DNA from: Nematostella vectensis
Taxonomy: Eukaryota; Cnidaria; Anthozoa; Actiniaria; Edwardsiidae
Assembly: GCF_932526225.1 (NCBI RefSeq)
Contig: NC_064036.1
Span: 20,422,953 to 20,486,952 of the forward strand
Direction: 5' to 3'
Length of the DNA: 64,000 bases
In this document: piece after piece, positions 51,201-60,200 of the stretch
Numbering within the stretch: position 1 is the first letter of the stretch
Layout: each line of letters begins with the position of its first letter
Made by a program: the position numbers and the translations under genes
The notes under the pieces: model-generated
Database searches by the model: none
Told to the model about the DNA's origin: nothing
The model's input: only the letters and a program-made list of their open reading frames with translations

Positions 51201-54200
51201 TTATGTATACAGGTTTATTTGCTTTAAAATGATACTGCTAACATGTAACTCACCCCTTTGTTCTGTCTGGAAAATATTTCCTCCTCCTAAAAATAAAAGC
51301 GCGGGTCAGAACTAAGTAAACGTAACAAGAAAGAATTCGACTGAACTTCAACAGGGCAAATCTCTAACGTAGAAGACATTGCAAATCTCTAACGTAGAAG
51401 GCATTGCAAATCTCTAACATAGAAGACATTGCAAATCTCTAACGTAGAAGGCATTGCAAATCTCTAACGTAGAAGACATTGCAAATCTCTAACATAGAAG
51501 ACATTGCAAATCTCTAACGTAGAAGGCATTGCAAATCTCTAACGTAGAAGGCATTGCAAATCTCTAACGTAGAAGGCATTGCAAATCTCTGACGTAGAAG
51601 ACATTGCAAATCTCTAACGTAGAAGACATTGCAAATCTCTAACGTAGAAGGCATTGCAAATCTCTAACGTAGAAGGCATTGCAAATCTCTAACGTAGAAG
51701 ACATTGCAAATCTCTAACGTAGAAGGCATTGCAAATCTCTAACGTAGAAGACATTGCAAATCTCTAACATAGAAGACATTGCAAATCTCTAACGTAGAAG
51801 GCATTGCAAATCTCTAACGTAGAAGGCATTGCAAATCTCTAACGCAGAAGGCATTGCAAATCTCTAACGTAAAAGACATTGCAAAACTCTAACGTAGAAG
51901 ACATTGCAAATCTCTGAAAAAAAAAAAGAATTCAATTGTTTTTCGACAAGGTACTGCAAGAAGACTCAGCTACACAAATCTAAAAAGTCGAGTGTTCACC
52001 GTAATGTAGGCATCCACGGGTGAGCGGGATCTCTCAGGAGTTCGCACACCATCCAAGATCTCCTGTAAGATACGAGCGGCTGCTTCTATGGCCTCCCGAT
52101 GAGCTAGCTCTTTCTCTATCTCGCGACGAGCATCTGCGTACACATCCTCCTCAATGGCAATACCTTATTAGGGTTTAAACAAACAATAGCAATACTTATT
52201 AGGGTTTACAAAAACAGCGGCAATACCTTTTTAGGGTTTACAAAAACCAATAGCAATACCTTATTCGGGTTAACACGAATAATGGCATTACCGTATTAGG
52301 GTTTGCAGAAACAATAGCAATACCTTATTAGGGTTTACAAAAACAATAGCAATACCTTATTAGGGTTTACAGAAACAATGTATATTTTTCGATATACTTG
52401 TTTGTTTATTATGCCCAACATAGGAGCGCAAGCACATGACGTCACAAAATATCTGACCAACAAGGGTAACACATTGGATAGACACAAAACAAACAACTGA
52501 ACATCAAGTGGAACACATTGGATAGACACATTTGTTAAACATAAAACAAACAACTGAACATCAAGCGCAACACATTGGATAGACACAAAACAAACTACTG
52601 AACAACAAAAAATGGTGAAAAAATGTACAAGCCGGTCAACAAGAGATAACGCAGTATCTTTAGATAGTACTTTAGATAGTATGAGTAACTGAAATGATAT
52701 TGCAGACAGACTTTGAATAATGGGACTAGCTGAAGGGAAATCGTAGAAAAACTTTAAATCATAGGCGCAACTAAACGGATATTGCAGAAAGACTACTTAC
52801 AGGGGCGTACACAGCCTATGCAGTCACTGGACTGCGAAAAAAATTTGGCGATCTTATCTTCATAACAAGGGGAAAGAATCAAATGTTTACGTACGTAGTT
52901 TTATTTAAATGATGAGGATAAAAACTATAATGTTTTTAATCATGGTAGTCTACAGATGATTTCCAAACATATTGTTATGTCGTTCAGTGCCACACGACGA
53001 CTGAAGTCCTATTTCAGATCGAGGATGACAGAGGATCGTGTAACACTCTCAAAAGTCTGACGCATTGGCGCCAATTTCAAACCCAAAAGTGGGAGCTATG
53101 AAAACTTTACGGGGATGCGGGATGAGGGGCCACAACCCTCATTCAGCTTCTGAATGCTTTGACTGCAACTTGCTAAAATACTGCGCACGCCCCTGACTTA
53201 TAATAGGATTGACTGAAAGGATATAGCAGGAATACAAGGAAAGACAGAAAAAGATTTAAAAAGTCACTGTTGACAACAAACCTCTTAGACAGACCCTGAT
53301 GGCTCCCCCACCACACAGAACAGGCTCGGTCAATAGCTCCCAGTTCTCGGAGAAAATTCCAGCATTTAGAGATTTGAAGATGAATGGGAACTTCAGGGTC
53401 TCTCCCGGAAGTATCACTCTGCTGTTGGTGTCAAAGTAGAAGCGCTGTGTTCGCCCAGCTAGCTTGGTGCCCAAAGTGTTGGCTTTTGGGACCCTCTGGT
53501 GCACCAACAAGAAAAAAAAAGACACAGATAATTTGCCTTAAAAAGGATTATCATTTTAAATTAACAACGGTGTTAAATACATTTGAGAAGCTAATCACCT
53601 TCTTTACGACTGAAAAGATGAATTGCAAGAGCGCGTTCAACTATGACTGATCATGGAACACAGCTAAGGAAATTGCTGTTCTTTTTTTGGAGGGAGAAAA
53701 ACCAGAGAACCAGGCCTCAGAGCAAAGGCGGGAAGCAACTAACTCAACTCAGGTCGGGAGAGGGAATCCAACACAAAAAGCAGTAGTGAGAAGTCAGAAA
53801 ATACAAATCAACCCTCTCCCAACTGCGTCACCAATACCCCCCAAACGTTTTGTGGCACTTGCAGGTAAAATCGGCGATAGGAAAACAAAAGCGCGAGTAA
53901 ACAGAGACCTACTAAAACACACCTTCCAGGAGAAATAAATGGCAGTTGTGCCGTCATTACAGATATGCAGTAGAGAAACCACTCGTTCTCCCGTGTTCGC
54001 CTCGAATGTCACACGGCTAGCCACGCCCACTCGCCCAAGGCCATTAGTGCTGGAACCAGTCCATTGCGCGGTTTGGCCGTCGATGGTTAGCGAGGGACCA
54101 AATATGGGCTGCGGAATGACATCAGCGTAGCTAGCCAATGGGTCTCTGGGGAGAAAATAGGTTTTAGAATATCCATGCTTGTTTGCACATAAGGCCGTAC

Positions 54201-57200
54201 AATTGTCATTTAACTTTTTAAAACATCACAATCACCTAAGAGATGCAATAAAGGAGGACAGACTCGCCAAAGCAATGTATAATTTTATTTATTTATTATT
54301 TTGCGATTTGTTTATTGTTGTTGGAAATCCCTGCTCAATGCGGCGGTCTTACCTGAGATGGGGTGATTGTTCGGCCATCGGCTCCTCCTCTTCTGGCACC
54401 GTCGACATGGCATGCTTGGATTGGTGTGGAAGCTCTCTCCCACCGACCACCTCAAGCTCATCCATGTACTAGAGGGGAGTGGAGGATCGTTAAATATTAG
54501 GCCAGGGATGCTCACAAATAAGGTAGGGTGACAAGGGTCAACTATCAATATCCTAGCAAGTGATTTCAATAAAGGCGCATTGTTGTTTGCTTATAATAAA
54601 ACTATTAAAAATGGCCTCAGACTGAAATACCATTTTTCAAGAAAATGCTACATCCTAGCGTGACATTGTGGAACAGATGTAATTTAACTATTTTAACGGT
54701 TATGTTTGTGTTGAATAAATATAATCCACCTTGCTTGGTATGGCAGTAATCTCAGAAAGATGCTAGTACCTGTATATTTCGAGTGGCCTAAATATTTTTT
54801 TATAAAAAATTTAACTCACCGGCTGGTGAGGATCAATCTCATTCATCACGCTGTTAAGTTGCTCTTTTCTCTCCTGCAGGAAACCAGATGCTTGCCAGGG
54901 GTAGTGGACGGCCGCCTTACGATGTGTTGAAGACCACTCTATACCTACAAACATGACATGGAAGGACAAAATATGATTAATCGGCTAGTGTGGGAGTAGT
55001 GAGAAATCTAAAACCACCAATCTTTACGGACAAATCTTAAAGGGCGCTACTGCTTTTTTAGGTGATGTTTTACAAACAAAAGAACAAAAGAGCTGGATTT
55101 TCTTGCATGAAATACCTGCCAGTAGCCTTCTGAAACTCTTTGTAAACAAAGTAAACATATTTCTTAAAGATTGGTCGTGTACCCATTTCATTCTTGATGG
55201 TGATTGGCTTGCTGATGTGTTCTATTGGAGGTGGGTAACCACGCTCAGTCTGGGTAAGTGTCATCCTGTCAGGTATAATAAAGTATGACGTTAGTTCACT
55301 CACTCCTTACTCAATCCAACAAAAGAATGGTATTGATGGACCCTTTATACTACTAGGCGTGTTCGATTATGTTGTCATGCTAGAGGGAGCTATAGAAATC
55401 AGTAAATTATTTTAAAATAATTAGAGAACATATAATTTGATCCCTGCAATGTTAGAGGGCTATTTAATGATTCTACAACATATCTACATATGCCCATAAT
55501 CGCCCTTACTGATTGGTTGTTAGCTATTGTAAATGAGAAAAATATTAAGGCACTAACCTTCAAGAAACCTAAAGTCAATCGATAATGGGCAAACTAGATA
55601 CCAAAACCCTTCTATAAGCCAATAAAACAAGACGACTAGTTTTGAAAACTTACGTGATGCCTGTCTCATCATTTCCAATCTGCTCCACTTGCTTCCAGAA
55701 TTCACTCCCTACTTGGTCTAACAAAAGAAAGGAATTTACTCTTTATACTACTGAAGTAGAAATTAGTTTATTCTTCTTCAGTGGACAGTCACATGTCTAG
55801 CTTCTGGCATTGCTAAAAAGTCTCATGAGATGCGATAGCTAGTTACATGAGCTTCGCTTCTCAATTCAGAGGAGTAAAAAGCTGGCCCTTTCAAATTGGG
55901 CATTGTGTATCCCTTTGTCCTTTCAAGGAAATACTTTAAGCTGAATGTCCACTTCAAACTGTATAGGGGCACATAGAAGAGGCACTGGGGGTGCTGTGCC
56001 TACACACTAGCTCACACTCACACTTGTACACTGTTTGGAGCAGTCTGTATCTATACTCTGACTATGAGTCTTTGTGAAACACATTTCATCATGCCCCGAG
56101 ATGTTCATTTGCACCGTAAAGTCACTAAACATTTATTGTTTTTTAAAACATTAAAATATTTAAAGATTTATTTCCTGCAGTATTTCATAAAACTTGCATT
56201 TTTTTTGTACATCACAATTATTCTGCATAGACTGATATGTTTTAATATAGAGGGTGGCGGCAGTACTTACACCCTTTGCCATAATCCACAGATGGGATAG
56301 CTCTGTCTATCACATGCCTAAAATACAAACAACAAAACAGTTATTTGTGTACAAAAACAGTTTAATAGTAACAATTAGAAGTTCTATCCCATGCACACCC
56401 TTTGACATGAAAACCCTTCCTGTGGCTCTGTTCAGATTTCGTCATTAAGGGAAAAGTTTGAGTTTAAAACGCACAATGTTATTTCATGTTTAATGGTGTG
56501 AATTTCAAGGTGTGCTTGCAATGTTTAATTTATCTCAAAGTGCTTTTTCCAAATTTGATAAGTCAAGGTCAGCATATTTCATTATCTTTGGAGATCTTGC
56601 GTTTGTCCAATTTCTTTTCTTAAGGGTGTACTGACATGAGTGTTGCTCAGTAACGACGTTGCTACGCTGGTGGCGTTGAGTGCGCACATACAGTACAGTA
56701 TGTTCGCAAGTTTTCTTGAAGTAAAAGAAACAACTAAATATGCATTCAAAGTTCCCAAAAATCGACTTCACAGCGCAACCATTAAAACCGCGAACACCTA
56801 TAAAATATGTGTGGAATGCTTATTGTCTTCTGATGCATCAGAGGCGAGAATTCAGACTTGTTGAGACATGTATCTAGTTGACTGTTTGAATATCTCGCAA
56901 GTGATTGGTCGAAACAAACATCCCCTACATATTGCCGGTGTTTTCTTGGTCGCGCTGTAAGTTGATCTCAACCTTATCTTATTTCCCATGTTTGTAGAAA
57001 CAAACAAAAATTTAGCGAGGATTTTCCAGCCAATGCTTTTGAAGCCCAAGTTTTCAATTTTCACTATACCTGAGCATGCTGCAAACACCAGATGCGAACG
57101 CTCGCACACAAACTGAAAATCTTATTTCAAAGTAGCGCGCCTGTATCCAAATTTATAAAATCCTATTTCAGTTTTGATCATGACATGACAGATATCGTTC

Positions 57201-60200
57201 CTTAGAAATGTAAATACCACAAAATTGGAATTTGTTTTAAAATTCATTTCAATTCATCAGATCATGTAAGATATTAGCATATTTGAGCCGGCCGTCTGTT
57301 GCATGCGCAGTCTGTTCGGTTCTGAGTTGTCTAAAAATCATCAAAATAGTCAGCGAACTTTTGGTGGTCAACTTGACAAATATCAGTCCCTAAAGACCTG
57401 TCAGATACCAAAAGGTCAGTCTTTGATGGTGAGAAACAGAGGCTTACAGTGATTTTCACTAGAGGGCGAGAGAATATGCACTGATACAGACCACATACCT
57501 TAATACACTTAATTTTTGTGTCACTTCAATATTGTGAATTTTGCGATTTTAAAAAAGATTCACTCAAAAAAGTGACACGAAAATTAAGTGTCGCAAAAAT
57601 AAAGATGCGTGAAAATTAAGTGAGTACACAAGAAGCCATTGGGGGAATATTGGCTGTTTAATAAGCTTTATGGAAACCTTGTCTGTTTAGTCATCAAATG
57701 TACATAAAGTACGGTAAGGGGTTGAGTTGGAATTGTATTTATAGATTTTTATGAAACTAAATTTAGCCTATGCATCTTTTTGTTACAAATTGTTTCAGTT
57801 TTGATGATTATGGCACAATTTAATTCCACTTGTTTTGCTTGATTTTATTATCCCAAAGTCGCAAAATCGCAAAAATAAAGTGATCTGTTTTTTTAGAAAA
57901 TAGGAAAATCGAAAGTGTCGGGAAATATCGCCAATATTGCAAAAAATAAGTGTAATAAGGTTGACAAAAAGAAAAAGAGAGAGCAATTTTTTATAAAGAC
58001 ATTTCGAATCTATACCCCATTGATGAACCACCATTCAAACTTGTGGATTATTTGTACCATTATTGCAAAATTATACTTTTAAGTTAAAATGTACCTCTGT
58101 TCCTGATTTTTTCTGTAATCTTCACTCTGATTCATCACCAACATATCTGTAGAGGTCTGCAACAGTGCTGAGAAAAGAGAAAACTGCATTTCCCAATGAA
58201 CAAGACAGGATGTGCTCAAATGGTGCATATTTTTGTTAATTGAAGTTGTATTTTTTTACATCTTTTTATGTTTTGTAACTGCTTTTTAATTTGCAGTGTC
58301 TGCAAGAATCACCCTCAGTGATTAGACTCCATAGAGTAGTGATTAGACTCCATTACAACTTAAATGTTATACAGTTAAATACTTTGAATCTGTTCTATAC
58401 TGTAGCATGCTTCACCTTAGCAAAAAAACAGTGATCACAAGTATACCTGAGAGGTGGTTCTGCTGCCGTTTTCTCTGCAACATTTGCTGCTGCCAGTTGT
58501 TCAGGGCATTGCTTTCATTAATCTAAACATAAACTGATATGTCAATGAAATGTGCGCTCAATAACTACACTATATTGACACTATAATGTTAATATAAAAA
58601 ATCATATTATTTTTTTCAGACATTATAAAATATTGTCAAATACATGCATGGAATGGCTCAACTAACAAACATGTGGTACTGGCAAAACAAAATGCAATGT
58701 TTTATGATGCTGTTTTTTTTTCTACAATGGTACATTCCCCTACCCTTGTTTGCCACACATGGTTTGGATGGGATCGTTTGGTTTTCTTGGGAGAATCTGA
58801 GAATGGTCGTACTTCCTTGGCATGCTGTAGCAAACAAGCATAACATTCAGCATGCTGTAGTAAAAAAGGATAATATTCACATTCAATACATTATGTATGT
58901 GTCTCCGGATAGATGCAACTTTCACATTCAATAATATATATACGTCTCTGGTTGATGCAACATTCACTCTCAATAATTTATATACCTGTCTATGGATGGA
59001 TGCATTCACATTCAATAATATGAAAACCCTGTCATCTGATATAGTGAATGTGTTTTCCTGAGACAAGTTCATGTACAGTACTCCATCGCAACACTCACAA
59101 CAATAATCTACTCAATTGACAAAATAATACTCACATTCCTGCCATACTTTTAGTATTTCGATAAAATAGCAGCTCCCCCCCCCAAATAAAAAAAGACATT
59201 AAATCTATTCTGGATGAAAAGATTCAGTCCTTCATCCCTTCCACAAAAAGGCAGTTACTACATGGCATGCAAGCATCTCAAAGTAAACGTGTGAAATATT
59301 TCTTGTACATACCACAAATGACCCAGAAAATGGTGGAAGATTCTAAAGAATAAAAACACACACATCAGCTTACTCATGTAGATGTAATTGTTTTATAACT
59401 CTTGGAGATGAATCGAATAACTGCCAAACAAGTATCAAATTCTGATTCTTTAATCATGTCCATAACAAACATGTTACAGTAACTGTATATGCAAAATATA
59501 TATTTTCTTTTGTCTATGACATTTGAACAAAATTATGTTGGAAAACAATAATTCTTTCTACCCTCAAACAAGGTCCAAAAAAGGTTTCCTCTTTCTTCTC
59601 TCAAGTAAAAGGCTTTCTTCATTTGGTTTGAACCAAAAGTACCTCAATGTCCCCTCTAGCCATAGCCTCCTGGTAAAAGTCCTCCCATGTTCCCAGAATG
59701 CTGTGAGTTAGGACCTGTCCATCAGCATCAAACACTGGGCCAGCTGAACCTGGTTATTAAGGACAATGGGAATGCATGATCATTAAATACATTGTTTTTC
59801 TTGCAAAACAAATGGAATATCTCACAGTTTTGTGTTTCTCTAAGCTACAGCTGCCCCAAGCCCACTACTGTTATCCAGAATTTCAGTGTACAAAGGTCTA
59901 AACATCTAACCCCAAATATCTTTTCTGGCTCAAGTGCACCCCTCCCCAACTGAATAATTTGGTTGCTTTGGCACTCCTTGAGGATGCTTTGAGTCTAAGG
60001 GAACAATGGAACACATAGAGAGTCAAACAAAAACACAGATATAGTGTCACATGGCCAGTACCCAGGGACGGATACAGAGGGGGTGGATTGGGTGGATACC
60101 CACCCCCCTTTTTGAGTAGAAAAATTGAAAAATCCCTTTTTTTTTGAAGAAAATAAATGTCTGATGGACGGGAGGTACTGTCCATGTTCCTTCGCCTGCT

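Noticed and set aside
51357-51915. CRISPR array
   Set aside because: Units are head-to-tail without variable spacers, and the context is an animal intron.
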